Shown here: piece after piece, positions 16,677 to 25,411 of the stretch
How positions within the stretch are numbered: the stretch's first letter is position 1
How the letters are laid out: every line of letters begins with the position of its first letter
DNA from: Clostridiales bacterium
GTDB lineage: Bacteria > Bacillota > Clostridia > Oscillospirales > Oscillospiraceae
Reading direction: 5' to 3'
Assembly (NCBI GenBank): GCA_012719035.1
Contig: JAAYBD010000042.1
Coordinates: forward strand, 1 to 64,000
DNA: 64,000 nucleotides
Notes under the pieces: generated by a model
Databases searched by the model: none
What the model was told of the DNA's origin: nothing
Seen by the model: the letters and a program-made list of their open reading frames with translations, nothing else
Made by a program: the position numbers and the translations under genes

Positions 16677-18284
16677 ATGAAACTGCTTGAAAAAAATTTA
16701 AGTTCACCTTTTTGGAAAGAAAACGGATATGTGCTGCCTAAGTTCGACAGAAAAAAGGTGACTGAAAATACGCTTGAAAACCCTGTGTGGCTGCATCTTG
16801 GAGCCGGCAATATCTTCAGAGCTTTTATTGCGAAAGTACAGCAGGAAATGCTGAACGAGGGAAAAACCGACAAAGGCATAATCGTTGCCGAGGGCTTTGA
16901 CTATGAGATAATCGACAAGGCATACAGGGCTTTCGACAACCTGTCTGTTTCCGTCTCCCTGAAATCAAACGGAGAGATGGAAAAGACCCTTGTCGGCAGC
17001 GTGGTGGAATCTCTTGTAATCGACACCGAAAGTCCCGACTGGGATACGATAAAGGAGATATTCAGAGCGCCCGACCTCCAGCTTGTCAGCTTTACGATAA
17101 CCGAAAAGGGCTATAATCTCAGGGATGTGAACATGAATTACTTTCCCGCCGTTCTTGAGGACTTCAAAGCAGGTCCCGGAAAGCCCGTCACCTATATCGG
17201 AAAAGTGACGGCGCTCTGTTATGAGCGCTATCTGGCGGGAAGGCTTCCCGTTGCGCTTGTAAGCATGGACAACTGCTCTCACAACGGCGACCGCCTGTTT
17301 TCCGCAGTGAGCGATTACGCTAAAAACTGGGCAGAGCGCGGTCTTGCGGAAAAAGACTTCCTGACATATATCACAGACGGGGAAAAGGTGACATTTCCAT
17401 GGAGCGCAATCGATAAAATCACTCCGCGTCCCGATGAAACGGTCAAAAAGTCTCTTGAATCCGATGGCTTAGAGGACATAGAGCCTGTTGTCACATCGAA
17501 GAAAACCTTTGTTGCACCCTTTGTGAATGCGGAGGAAACCCAGTACCTTGTGATAGAGGATGCTTTTCCCAACGGGCGCCCTGTTTTCGAGGGCGAGGGA
17601 GTATATTTCGCGGACAGGGAGACTGTTGATAAATTTGAGAAGATGAAGGTTTGTACCTGTCTAAATCCGCTCCACACCTGCCTTGCTGTGTTCGGCTGCC
17701 TGCTTGGATATAAGCTCATCAGCGAAGAAATGAAGGACGAACAGCTCAGAACGCTTGTTACAAGGATTGCCTATGACGAGTCTATGCCCGTCGTTATTGA
17801 TCCAGGCATAGTAAGTCCGAAAGATTTTGCCGATAAGGTCCTGAACGTGAGGTTTCCAAATCCCTATAATCCCGATACCCCTCAGAGGATAGCGACTGAC
17901 ACAAGCCAAAAACTTCCTATCCGCTTCGGTGAGACTATAAAAGCTTATATGGCAAGCGAAAAGCTCGATACTGCTGATTTAAAGTATATCCCCCTTGTTC
18001 TTGCAGGATGGTGCCGCTATCTGATGGCGATGGACGACATGGGCGAAGCATTTGAGCCGAGCTATGACCCGATGCTGGACGAAGTGAAGAACTATGTGAA
18101 AGATATAAAACTCGGGGAGGACAGGGATTTTCACGCGGAGCTTGAACCTATCCTGTCAAATGAAAAGATATTCGGCGTAAATCTATATAAAGCGGGGCTG
18201 GGAGACTTGACGGAAAAGTACTTTAGGCTTATGGTACGCGGCAAGGGCGCAGTCAGAAGAACGCTTGCGGAGCACCTTGCTTGA
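16677..18284 (+). CDS. Mannitol-dehydrogenase-family reductase (fructuronate/tagaturonate reductase-like)
   Basis: NAD-dependent polyol/hexuronate dehydrogenase, 535 aa, close to the UxuB/UxaB-like size. The family motifs are LVSMDNCSHNGDRL and the catalytic region KVCTCLNPLHTCLAVFG with Lys, Asn and His in the K-N-H pattern. Members reduce D-fructuronate to mannonate or D-tagaturonate to altronate. In this locus it would take the tagaturonate produced by the IolO-like epimerase to altronate, with a dehydratase (not in the window) then giving KDG. GGAG lies 6 nt before the ATG at 16677, so the track's ATG at 16665 is not used. The choice between fructuronate and tagaturonate is inference. Confidence 0.82.
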   Translation: MKLLEKNLSSPFWKENGYVLPKFDRKKVTENTLENPVWLHLGAGNIFRAFIAKVQQEMLNEGKTDKGIIVAEGFDYEIIDKAYRAFDNLSVSVSLKSNGEMEKTLVGSVVESLVIDTESPDWDTIKEIFRAPDLQLVSFTITEKGYNLRDVNMNYFPAVLEDFKAGPGKPVTYIGKVTALCYERYLAGRLPVALVSMDNCSHNGDRLFSAVSDYAKNWAERGLAEKDFLTYITDGEKVTFPWSAIDKITPRPDETVKKSLESDGLEDIEPVVTSKKTFVAPFVNAEETQYLVIEDAFPNGRPVFEGEGVYFADRETVDKFEKMKVCTCLNPLHTCLAVFGCLLGYKLISEEMKDEQLRTLVTRIAYDESMPVVIDPGIVSPKDFADKVLNVRFPNPYNPDTPQRIATDTSQKLPIRFGETIKAYMASEKLDTADLKYIPLVLAGWCRYLMAMDDMGEAFEPSYDPMLDEVKNYVKDIKLGEDRDFHAELEPILSNEKIFGVNLYKAGLGDLTEKYFRLMVRGKGAVRRTLAEHLA

Positions 18285-18856
18285 GCAGAAATCCTTGCAT
18301 AAAGTACTATCCTGCACACATTTTTGTTTTTGCTTGAGAAAATAACCCCTATGGAGGCTTGTGCGTTAGGAGAAACAGCCTTATACTCAAATACGATGAA
18401 TAGCCTTCATTTTTTGTTCTCCTTACCTAAACCTAAAGAACCGCCTGCGTTATGGGGAAACGCAGGCGGTTCGGCTTGGTAAGCGGGGTTTGATTACCAA
18501 AAAAACCGACATTTTTATTGACAGGGCAATTCCTATATGTTATCTTCAATACGGTTCGATCTATATTGATAAGGACTACTTGACCGCTCTATTTTTATTA
18601 AGAGCTGAGGCCATACGGACAGCCGGGTCAACTGCCGATTGCGGTGAAAGCCGCATTATTGATTGCGTTTGAAGCGCAAATTTTATGAGTTGGTTACTTC
18701 ATAACCGAAATGTGTACCAAATGCACAGCTTGTGAAAGGTCAATAAGAGTAGTAAAAGTAGTTCATGCTATATAGACTCTGAAAATCCAAATGTGAATAA
18801 ATAAAAGCAGGGCAGTCCTGTAATAAATAATACACCGTGATTATATTGACTTTTAT
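18285..18856. other. Long intergenic region, speD leader side
   Basis: About 570 bp with no credible gene. It holds a 12-bp perfect hairpin at 18438-18472 (GAACCGCCTGCG/CGCAGGCGGTTC, no U-run), which may end the reductase transcript, and two small adjacent hairpins around 18647-18679 (TGCGG...CCGCA; TTGCG...CGCAA). The 60-aa ORF at 18490 lacks a ribosome binding site. I could not fix a promoter. Confidence 0.45.
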
Positions 18857-18896
18857 AAGATGTGTTGTGGTACGCCATGACACATCTTGTTTTTTT
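18857..18896 (+). terminator. Intrinsic terminator just upstream of speD (possible attenuator)
   Basis: A 9-bp stem AAGATGTGT/ACACATCTT with a 14-nt loop, followed by GTTTTTTT. It ends 22 nt before the speD start and 11 nt before its AGGAGG. There is no gene immediately upstream to terminate, so it may act as a leader attenuator of the polyamine operon. Confidence 0.65.
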
Positions 18897-18917
18897 AGGG
18901 GTAATCAGGAGGTAAAT

Positions 18918-19682
18918 ATGGAAAACAAAATGCAGCTTTACGGGTTCAATAACCTTACAAAATCGCTTAGTTTTAATATTTATGACGTATGCTATGCAAG
19001 AACGGAAAGAGAGCAGAAGGACTATATAGCCTATATTGACGAACAATACAACTCGGAGCGCCTTACCAATATTCTCTACAAGCTTACAGAGATGATCGGC
19101 GCAACGGTTTTAAACGTATCTAAGCAGGATTATGAGCCGCAAGGAGCGAGCGTTACTTTTCTAATCGCCGAAGAGAGCATGATACAAAGCAGAAGCGGCG
19201 ATACCGTTGTTGCCCACCTTGATAAAAGCCATGTAACAGTCCATACCTATCCTGAATACCATCCTGATACTTCCATTGCCACCTTCCGTGTTGATATCGA
19301 TGTGTCAACCTGCGGGGAGATAACGCCGCTTTCTACCCTTGACTTTCTTCTCGGCAGCTTTGATTCGGATATCATAACTCTCGATTACAAGGTCAGAGGA
19401 TTTACAAGGGATATGTATGGTAAAAAACTGTTTATAGACCACAAGATAACGTCGATTCAGGATTATATCGACCCTAAAACACTCGAAAGATATGACGCTA
19501 TAGATGTGAATATGTACCAGTCGAATATTTTCCACACCAAAATGCTCATAAAGGAAGTCGATTTGAAGAACTATCTCTTTAATGCCGATGTATATGAGCT
19601 TGCACCAAGAACGCGGCTCAGCATCACTGATAATCTAAGGCAGGAAATGATAGAAATTTTCAGCGGCATGAATGTTTATTGA
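18918..19682 (+). CDS. speD: S-adenosylmethionine decarboxylase proenzyme
   Basis: Pyruvoyl-dependent AdoMet decarboxylase of the E. coli-like class, 254 aa. It makes decarboxylated AdoMet, the aminopropyl donor for spermidine. The self-cleavage site is clear: LDKSHVTVHTYPE, where the Ser becomes the pyruvoyl group, followed by FRVDIDVSTCGEI. The track's longer start at 18837 would lie inside the terminator hairpin; the ATG at 18918 has a perfect AGGAGG 5 nt upstream. First gene of a six-gene polyamine operon; the next gene overlaps it by 11 nt. Confidence 0.94.
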   Translation: MENKMQLYGFNNLTKSLSFNIYDVCYARTEREQKDYIAYIDEQYNSERLTNILYKLTEMIGATVLNVSKQDYEPQGASVTFLIAEESMIQSRSGDTVVAHLDKSHVTVHTYPEYHPDTSIATFRVDIDVSTCGEITPLSTLDFLLGSFDSDIITLDYKVRGFTRDMYGKKLFIDHKITSIQDYIDPKTLERYDAIDVNMYQSNIFHTKMLIKEVDLKNYLFNADVYELAPRTRLSITDNLRQEMIEIFSGMNVY

Positions 19683-21150
19683 GAGGGAAGGGCTGTTTTT
19701 GAAAAACCAGGACAGAGCACCGATTTTTGAGGCGCTTGAAGAGATGAAGATGACACGTACCGTTCCCTTTGATGTGCCCGGTCATAAGCGCGGAAAAGGA
19801 AATAAGGAGCTTACAGATTTTCTTGGTGAGAAATGTCTTATGGTCGATGTGAACTCGATGAAGCTGCTCGATAACCTTTGCCACCCTACGGGCGTGATAA
19901 AGGAGGCAGAGGAGCTTGCCGCCGATGCCTTTGGGGCTTCCCATGCTTTTTTTATGGTCGGGGGGACGACATCATCGGTTCAGGCTATGGTCTTGTCCGC
20001 CGTAAAAAAGGACGAAAAAATAATACTGCCGAGAAATGTTCACAGAAGTGTTATAAACTCTCTGATACTCTGCGGGGCAATTCCCGTTTATATCAATCCG
20101 CAGATGAACGAAAGACTTGGCATTTCACTCGGAATGACCGTGTCAGACGTAAAGAAAGCAATAATGCAGAACAAAGATGCAAAGGCGATACTCATAAACA
20201 ACCCTACTTATTACGGGATATGCTCGAATCTTGCCGAAATAACAAAGCTTGCGCATGAAAACAACATGCTTGTTCTGGTCGACGAGGCGCACGGAACACA
20301 TTTTTATTTCGGGGAAAATATGCCTGCAACGGCAATGTCGGCGGGAGCGGATTTTTCATCCGTGAGCATGCACAAATCCGGCGGCTCCTTGACTCAAAGC
20401 TCTTTTCTTCTCTGCGGGGAGAATGTGAATGAGAATTATGTCAGACAAATAATAAATCTTACGCAGACGACAAGCGGCTCTTACCTCCTTATTTCAAGCC
20501 TTGACATCTCAAGACGCAATCTTGCAAGAAACGGCAAGGAGATTTTTGCAAAAGTTTACGAGCTTTCGGAATACGCTCGCGAAGAAATAAACCAGATTGG
20601 AGATTATTACGCATATTCAAAGGAACTTGTAAACGGCGACAGCATCTATGATTTTGATACCACGAAGCTCTCTGTCAACACGCTTGATTTGGGGCTTGCG
20701 GGCATAGAGGTGTATGACCTCCTGCGGGACGAATATGATATCCAAATCGAATTCGGAGATATCGGGAACATACTTGCCTATATTTCTGTAGGCGATAACC
20801 GAAAGAACATAGAGCGTCTTATCGGCGCGCTTTCGGAGATAAGGCGCATTTATAAAAAAGACAAGGGCGCGATGATAAAGCACGAATATATAAATCCTAT
20901 TGTGGCATTGCCCCCTCAGCAGGCATTTTACGCGGAAAAGAAGAGCACTGAAATTGAAAACTCTGTCGGCGAAATATGCTGCGAGTTTGTGATGTGCTAT
21001 CCCCCGGGGATTCCTATCCTCGCCCCCGGGGAGAGAGTCACAAAGGAAATCGTAGATTATATCTTTTACGCGAAAGAAAAGGGCTGCTCTCTGACAGGAC
21101 CCGAGAATATGGACATAGTGAAACTCAATGTGCTGAAGGGAGGAACATAA
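19672..21150 (+). CDS. speA: Orn/Lys/Arg decarboxylase family, probably arginine decarboxylase
   Basis: PLP-dependent fold-type I basic amino-acid decarboxylase, 492 aa, the size of the Bacillus SpeA type. The PLP lysine lies in SVSMHKSGGSLTQSS (residues about 224-238), with the upstream DEAHGTH and the substrate loop GHKRGKG. An agmatinase gene two places on argues for arginine as substrate (arginine to agmatine to putrescine); ornithine or lysine remain possible. The ATG overlaps the end of speD; a TTG 27 nt later with GGGAAGGG upstream is an alternative start. The next gene starts on its stop codon (TAATG). Confidence 0.87.
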   Translation: MFIEREGLFLKNQDRAPIFEALEEMKMTRTVPFDVPGHKRGKGNKELTDFLGEKCLMVDVNSMKLLDNLCHPTGVIKEAEELAADAFGASHAFFMVGGTTSSVQAMVLSAVKKDEKIILPRNVHRSVINSLILCGAIPVYINPQMNERLGISLGMTVSDVKKAIMQNKDAKAILINNPTYYGICSNLAEITKLAHENNMLVLVDEAHGTHFYFGENMPATAMSAGADFSSVSMHKSGGSLTQSSFLLCGENVNENYVRQIINLTQTTSGSYLLISSLDISRRNLARNGKEIFAKVYELSEYAREEINQIGDYYAYSKELVNGDSIYDFDTTKLSVNTLDLGLAGIEVYDLLRDEYDIQIEFGDIGNILAYISVGDNRKNIERLIGALSEIRRIYKKDKGAMIKHEYINPIVALPPQQAFYAEKKSTEIENSVGEICCEFVMCYPPGIPILAPGERVTKEIVDYIFYAKEKGCSLTGPENMDIVKLNVLKGGT

Positions 21151-22010
21151 TGGAGTTTTGGTTCAGTGAAAACCACACAGAAAACGTCAAACTTTCAATA
21201 AAGGTAGATAAACAGCTGTTCAGCGCGGAAAGCGAGTTTCAGCGGATAGATGTGTTCGACTCTCCGGAGTTCGGAAGATTTCTAACGCTGGACGGATTTA
21301 TAATGCTGACGGAAAAGGATGAGTTCATTTACCATGAAATGATAACTCATGTGCCAATGGCAGTTCATCCAAATCCAAAAAGCGTTCTTGTGATAGGCGC
21401 GGGCGACGGAGGGGCGATACGGGAGCTTGCAAAATATGACTGTATTGAGAGCATCGAGCTTGTTGAGATAGATAAGATGGTCATAGATACGAGCAAAGAG
21501 TATCTGCCGAATACCGCCTGCTGCTTTGACGACCCCCGCCTCAGTATTTATTATCAGGACGGGCTTAAATATATCCGAAAGCATGAAAATAAATACGACA
21601 TCATAATCGTTGATTCCACAGATCCTTTTGGTCCCGGCGAGGGACTTTTTACAAAAGAGTTTTACGGTAACTGCTACAAGGCTTTAAAAGACGACGGCAT
21701 CATGGTAAACCAGCATGAAAGCCCGTTTTACAGCGCTGATGCCATGGCGATGAAGCGCGCGCATAAACGAATTGTCGAATCATTCCCGATAAGCCGCGTT
21801 TATCAGGCGCATATACCCACATACCCTTCGGGACATTGGCTTTTTGGATTCGCATCAAAAAAATATCACCCTGTTAAAAATCTCAACTCGGCGGCATGGA
21901 ACAAACTTGGAATAGAAACCCGATATTACAACACAAATCTTCACAAAGGCTCGTTTTATCTGCCGAACTACGTAGAAAAAATGCTTGGAGAGTGTGAAAA
22001 TGTTGAATAA
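21150..22010 (+). CDS. speE: Spermidine synthase
   Basis: Aminopropyltransferase, 286 aa, normal length. It transfers aminopropyl from decarboxylated AdoMet to putrescine. Motifs seen are the N-terminal beta region ending LDGFIMLTEKDEFIYHEM, the Rossmann motif VLVIGAGDGGAIRELAKY, VEIDKMVID, and the gate-loop and catalytic Asp in IIIVDSTDPFGPGEGL. GGGAGG is 6 nt before the ATG at 21150, which overlaps the decarboxylase stop; the track's start at 20976 is 57 codons too early. It overlaps agmatinase by 11 nt, a translationally coupled arrangement. Confidence 0.93.
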   Translation: MEFWFSENHTENVKLSIKVDKQLFSAESEFQRIDVFDSPEFGRFLTLDGFIMLTEKDEFIYHEMITHVPMAVHPNPKSVLVIGAGDGGAIRELAKYDCIESIELVEIDKMVIDTSKEYLPNTACCFDDPRLSIYYQDGLKYIRKHENKYDIIIVDSTDPFGPGEGLFTKEFYGNCYKALKDDGIMVNQHESPFYSADAMAMKRAHKRIVESFPISRVYQAHIPTYPSGHWLFGFASKKYHPVKNLNSAAWNKLGIETRYYNTNLHKGSFYLPNYVEKMLGECENVE

Positions 22011-22854
22011 AAACGTCCACACTTTCATCGGCTGCGATGCTGATTTTCAAGACGCGGAAATCGTTTTGTTCGGCGCCCCCTTTGACGGTACGACCTCCTT
22101 CAGACCCGGGACACGCTTCGGACCCTCAGCGATAAGAAACGAGTCTTTCGGAATAGAGACTTATTCGCCGTATCAGGATAAGGATTTATCGGAGATAAGG
22201 GTCTGCGATGCCGGAGATGTTGACCTGCCTTTCGGAAATACGGAAAAAGTGCTTAAGATTATCGAAAAGACGGCAGATGAAATATTAAGCGCGCGTAAGA
22301 TACCTGTCATGCTTGGCGGAGAACATCTCATCACCCTCGCCTCCGTATCTGCTGCTCTGAAAAAGTATCCTGATCTGCATATCATCCACTTTGACGCCCA
22401 CACCGACCTGCGCGATGAATATATCGGCGAAAGGCTTTCGCATTCAACGGTCATGCGGCGTATATGGGAAAAAGTCGGGGACGGAAGGATCTATCAATTC
22501 GGCATAAGAAGCGGTGAAAGGCACGAATTCGAGTTCGCAAAGGAGCACACCGTTCTGCATAGATTCAGCCTGAACGGCTTTGATGAGGCAGTTGAAAAGC
22601 TTAAAGGCAAGCCTGTGTATTTTTCGCTTGACCTTGATATACTTGACCCAAGCATTTTCTGCGGAACCGGAACGCCGGAGGCGGGGGGCATTACGTTTTC
22701 AGAACTCCTTGACGCTGTGCTGTGCTTAAATAAACTGGATATCGTTGCCTGTGACATAAACGAGCTTAGCCCCGTCTATGACCAGAGCGGAGTTTCAACG
22801 GCGGCCGCCTGCAAAATCGTAAGAGAGATACTACTGACGTTAAAAGGAGAATAG
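22000..22854 (+). CDS. speB: Agmatinase
   Basis: Ureohydrolase (arginase/agmatinase family), 284 aa. It splits agmatine to putrescine and urea. Binuclear manganese motifs are complete: GGEHLITL, HFDAHTDLRDE and SLDLDILDPS, with the C-terminal DINELSPVYDQSG. The ATG at 22000 follows GGAGAG by 7 nt; the track's TTG at 21985 is rejected. It sits between speE and the carboxyspermidine dehydrogenase gene and supplies putrescine to both routes. Confidence 0.92.
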   Translation: MLNKNVHTFIGCDADFQDAEIVLFGAPFDGTTSFRPGTRFGPSAIRNESFGIETYSPYQDKDLSEIRVCDAGDVDLPFGNTEKVLKIIEKTADEILSARKIPVMLGGEHLITLASVSAALKKYPDLHIIHFDAHTDLRDEYIGERLSHSTVMRRIWEKVGDGRIYQFGIRSGERHEFEFAKEHTVLHRFSLNGFDEAVEKLKGKPVYFSLDLDILDPSIFCGTGTPEAGGITFSELLDAVLCLNKLDIVACDINELSPVYDQSGVSTAAACKIVREILLTLKGE

Positions 22855-22856
22855 AA

Positions 22857-24056
22857 ATGGGAAAGGCTTTAATTATCGGCTGCGGCGGTGTTGCAAGCGT
22901 TACAATTCACAAATGCTGCCAGAACAGCGATGTTTTTGAGGAAATCATGATTGCCAGCCGCACAAAGTCAAAATGCGATGCCCTTAAAGCAAAGCTTGAC
23001 GGCGGCAAAACAAAAATACACACCGCCAAGGTCGATGCCGACAATGTGGACGAGCTTGTGGAGCTTATTGAAAGCTTTAAGCCGGATGTTGTCATAAACC
23101 TTGCGCTTCCCTATCAGGACCTGACTATAATGGATGCCTGCCTTGCAACAAAAACACACTATGTCGATACTGCCAATTATGAGCCTTTGGACACTGCGAA
23201 GTTTGAGTATAAATGGCAGTGGGCATACCGCGAGAAATTCAAAGAAGCCGGCATCTGCGCGCTGCTTGGAAGCGGCTTTGACCCCGGCGTGACGGGTGTT
23301 TTTTCGGCATATGCGCAAAAACACTACTTTGATGAGATACATTATCTCGATATACTTGACGCCAACGCCGGAGATCACGGCTATCCTTTTGCAACCAACT
23401 TCAACCCCGAAATAAACATCAGGGAAGTTACGGCAAACGGGAGCTACTGGGAAAACGGCAGATGGGTTGAGACAAAGCCGATGGAGATAAAAAGAGTTTA
23501 CGATTTCCCGCAGATAGGCGATAAAGATATGTATCTTCTCCACCATGAGGAGATAGAAAGCCTTGCCCTTAATCTCAAAGGGATAAAGAGAATACGCTTT
23601 TTCATGACCTTTGGGCAAAGTTATCTTACCCACCTCAAATGCCTTGAAAATGTGGGCATGACCTCTATCGAACCTATAGAGTTCAACGGTCAGCAAATTG
23701 TTCCGCTTCAGTTTTTAAAAGCTGTGCTTCCCGACCCTGCAACGCTCGGTCCGCGCACAAAGGGCAAAACAAACATCGGCTGCATTTTCCACGGCGTCAA
23801 GGACGGAAAAGAGAGAAGCTACTATATATATAATGTATGCGATCACGAAGAATGTTATAAGGAAGTGGGAAGTCAGGCGATTTCCTATACGACGGGAGTT
23901 CCGGCAATGATTGGGGCAATGCTCATTATGAACGGGACGTGGACGAAACCCGGGGTTTATAACATTGAAGAGTTCGATCCCGATCCGTTTATGGATGCCT
24001 TGAACAAGTGGGGGCTGCCTTGGGTCGAGGACTTTAATCCCGTACCGGTAGACTGA
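22857..24056 (+). CDS. Carboxyspermidine/carboxynorspermidine dehydrogenase (saccharopine dehydrogenase family)
   Basis: NADPH-dependent reductive-condensation enzyme, 399 aa. It joins aspartate semialdehyde to putrescine (or diaminopropane), giving carboxyspermidine (or carboxynorspermidine). The N-terminal Rossmann motif is IIGCGGVASVTIHKC. The LGSGFDPGVTGVFSAY and DANAGDHGYPFATNFNPE segments are typical of the Lys9/CASDH branch. It starts 2 nt after agmatinase and is paired with the NspC gene. AAAAGGAG is 6-7 nt from its ATG. The diamine used cannot be told; spermidine via putrescine is likeliest because agmatinase is in the operon. Confidence 0.9.
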   Translation: MGKALIIGCGGVASVTIHKCCQNSDVFEEIMIASRTKSKCDALKAKLDGGKTKIHTAKVDADNVDELVELIESFKPDVVINLALPYQDLTIMDACLATKTHYVDTANYEPLDTAKFEYKWQWAYREKFKEAGICALLGSGFDPGVTGVFSAYAQKHYFDEIHYLDILDANAGDHGYPFATNFNPEINIREVTANGSYWENGRWVETKPMEIKRVYDFPQIGDKDMYLLHHEEIESLALNLKGIKRIRFFMTFGQSYLTHLKCLENVGMTSIEPIEFNGQQIVPLQFLKAVLPDPATLGPRTKGKTNIGCIFHGVKDGKERSYYIYNVCDHEECYKEVGSQAISYTTGVPAMIGAMLIMNGTWTKPGVYNIEEFDPDPFMDALNKWGLPWVEDFNPVPVD

Positions 24057-24057
24057 T

Positions 24058-25188
24058 ATGAACTTTGATATTGATTTGATCGAAACGCCTTATTATATCG
24101 TTGATGAGACTCTGCTGATAAAAAATCTTGAAATACTGAAAGATGTTTCCGACAGAGCGGGATGCAAAATCCTCCTTGCCCAAAAAGCATTTTCAATGTT
24201 TTCCCTCTATCCGCTCATTGGAGAATATCTCAGCGGGACTGCCGCAAGCGGACTTTATGAGGCGAGGCTCGGCCATGAGGAGATGGGCGGGGAAACGCAT
24301 ATTTTTTCGACGGCGTACAGGGAAGAAGAGTTCGATGAGATTTTATCTATATGTGACCATATAGTTTTCAATTCCTTTTCGCAGTGGGAAAAATACAAAA
24401 ACCGAGCGCTTGCATCAGGCAGGGAATTTGGCATAAGGATAAATCCCGAACATTCCACGCAGGAGCATGGGATTTACGACCCATGCGCAAAAGGCTCAAG
24501 ACTTGGCGTTACGGCGGGAAATTTCAAAGAAGATTTGCTCGGAGGCATCAGCGGATTTCATTTCCATACCCTCTGCGAGCAGAACAGCGATGACCTTGTT
24601 TCAACGCTTTCGGCGGTTGAGGAAAAGTTCTGGAAATATCTGAGCCGGATGAAATGGGTGAATTTCGGCGGAGGACACCATATTACGAGAGCTGATTATG
24701 ACATTGATGCGCTTGTCGAATGTATCGTTAGGTTTAAAGAAAAATATGGAACCGAAGTATATTTAGAGCCGGGCGAGGCTGTTGCACTCAACACAGGATT
24801 TTTGGTAAGCGAAGTTCTTGACATTGTCGAAAACGATATCAGCACAGCCATTCTGGATGCTTCAGCCGCCTGCCATATGCCCGATGTCCTTGAGATGCCT
24901 TACAGACCGGATATCGTCGGCTCCGGCAAGCCAAATGAAAAAGCTTTCACATACCGCTTGGGCGGCCCCACCTGCCTTGCGGGTGATATCATAGGGGACT
25001 ATTCGTTCGATGCTCCTCTGAAAGTTGGGGATAAGCTGATTTTCTGTGATATGGCAATATATTCCATGGTTAAGAACAACACGTTCAACGGCATGAAGCT
25101 TCCGTCGATTGCGGCAGCAAAAAAGGACGATACTGTGAAGCTTATAAAATCATTCGGGTATGATGATTTTAAAAATCGTCTATCCTGA
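24058..25188 (+). CDS. nspC: Carboxynorspermidine/carboxyspermidine decarboxylase
   Basis: PLP-dependent fold-type III decarboxylase, 376 aa. It completes the alternative spermidine (or norspermidine) route by removing the carboxyl group. The PLP Lys is in KILLAQKAFSMFS (about residue 43), the phosphate loop region is WVNFGGGHHITR, and the inter-subunit catalytic Cys region is LGGPTCLAGDIIGDYSF. It begins 1 nt after the dehydrogenase gene stop (TGATATG), so translation is coupled. Last gene of the operon, with a strong hairpin 32 nt downstream. Confidence 0.92.
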   Translation: MNFDIDLIETPYYIVDETLLIKNLEILKDVSDRAGCKILLAQKAFSMFSLYPLIGEYLSGTAASGLYEARLGHEEMGGETHIFSTAYREEEFDEILSICDHIVFNSFSQWEKYKNRALASGREFGIRINPEHSTQEHGIYDPCAKGSRLGVTAGNFKEDLLGGISGFHFHTLCEQNSDDLVSTLSAVEEKFWKYLSRMKWVNFGGGHHITRADYDIDALVECIVRFKEKYGTEVYLEPGEAVALNTGFLVSEVLDIVENDISTAILDASAACHMPDVLEMPYRPDIVGSGKPNEKAFTYRLGGPTCLAGDIIGDYSFDAPLKVGDKLIFCDMAIYSMVKNNTFNGMKLPSIAAAKKDDTVKLIKSFGYDDFKNRLS

Positions 25189-25219
25189 CCCAGTTTTCAG
25201 AGACAGTCCGCAATGAAAT

Positions 25220-25268
25220 AAGGCAGTGCGCGGGTTTTTAAAACCTGCGCACTGCCTTTGAACTTTTT
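25220..25268 (+). terminator. Terminator of polyamine operon
   Basis: An 18-bp stem (AAGGCAGTGCGCGGGTTT/AAACCTGCGCACTGCCTT, one G-U pair) with a TTA-type loop, then TGAACTTTTT. Confidence 0.8.
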
Positions 25269-25411
25269 GCGGGGGCAGATGTGCTTTTGCCGTCCCGCGT
25301 TTTGCAGGGCGAAAGCGCGGAGGGGCACGCTTCCGCCTTGCCGGCAGCCAGATATATATTGAAGCAAACACTTTGGGATGGGGCAAGCATTAAACGTGCG
25401 TCTTAATAAAT

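Noticed and set aside
18490-18672. 60-aa ORF in the speD leader
   Set aside because: There is no ribosome binding site and no protein-like features; the region is better read as leader DNA.
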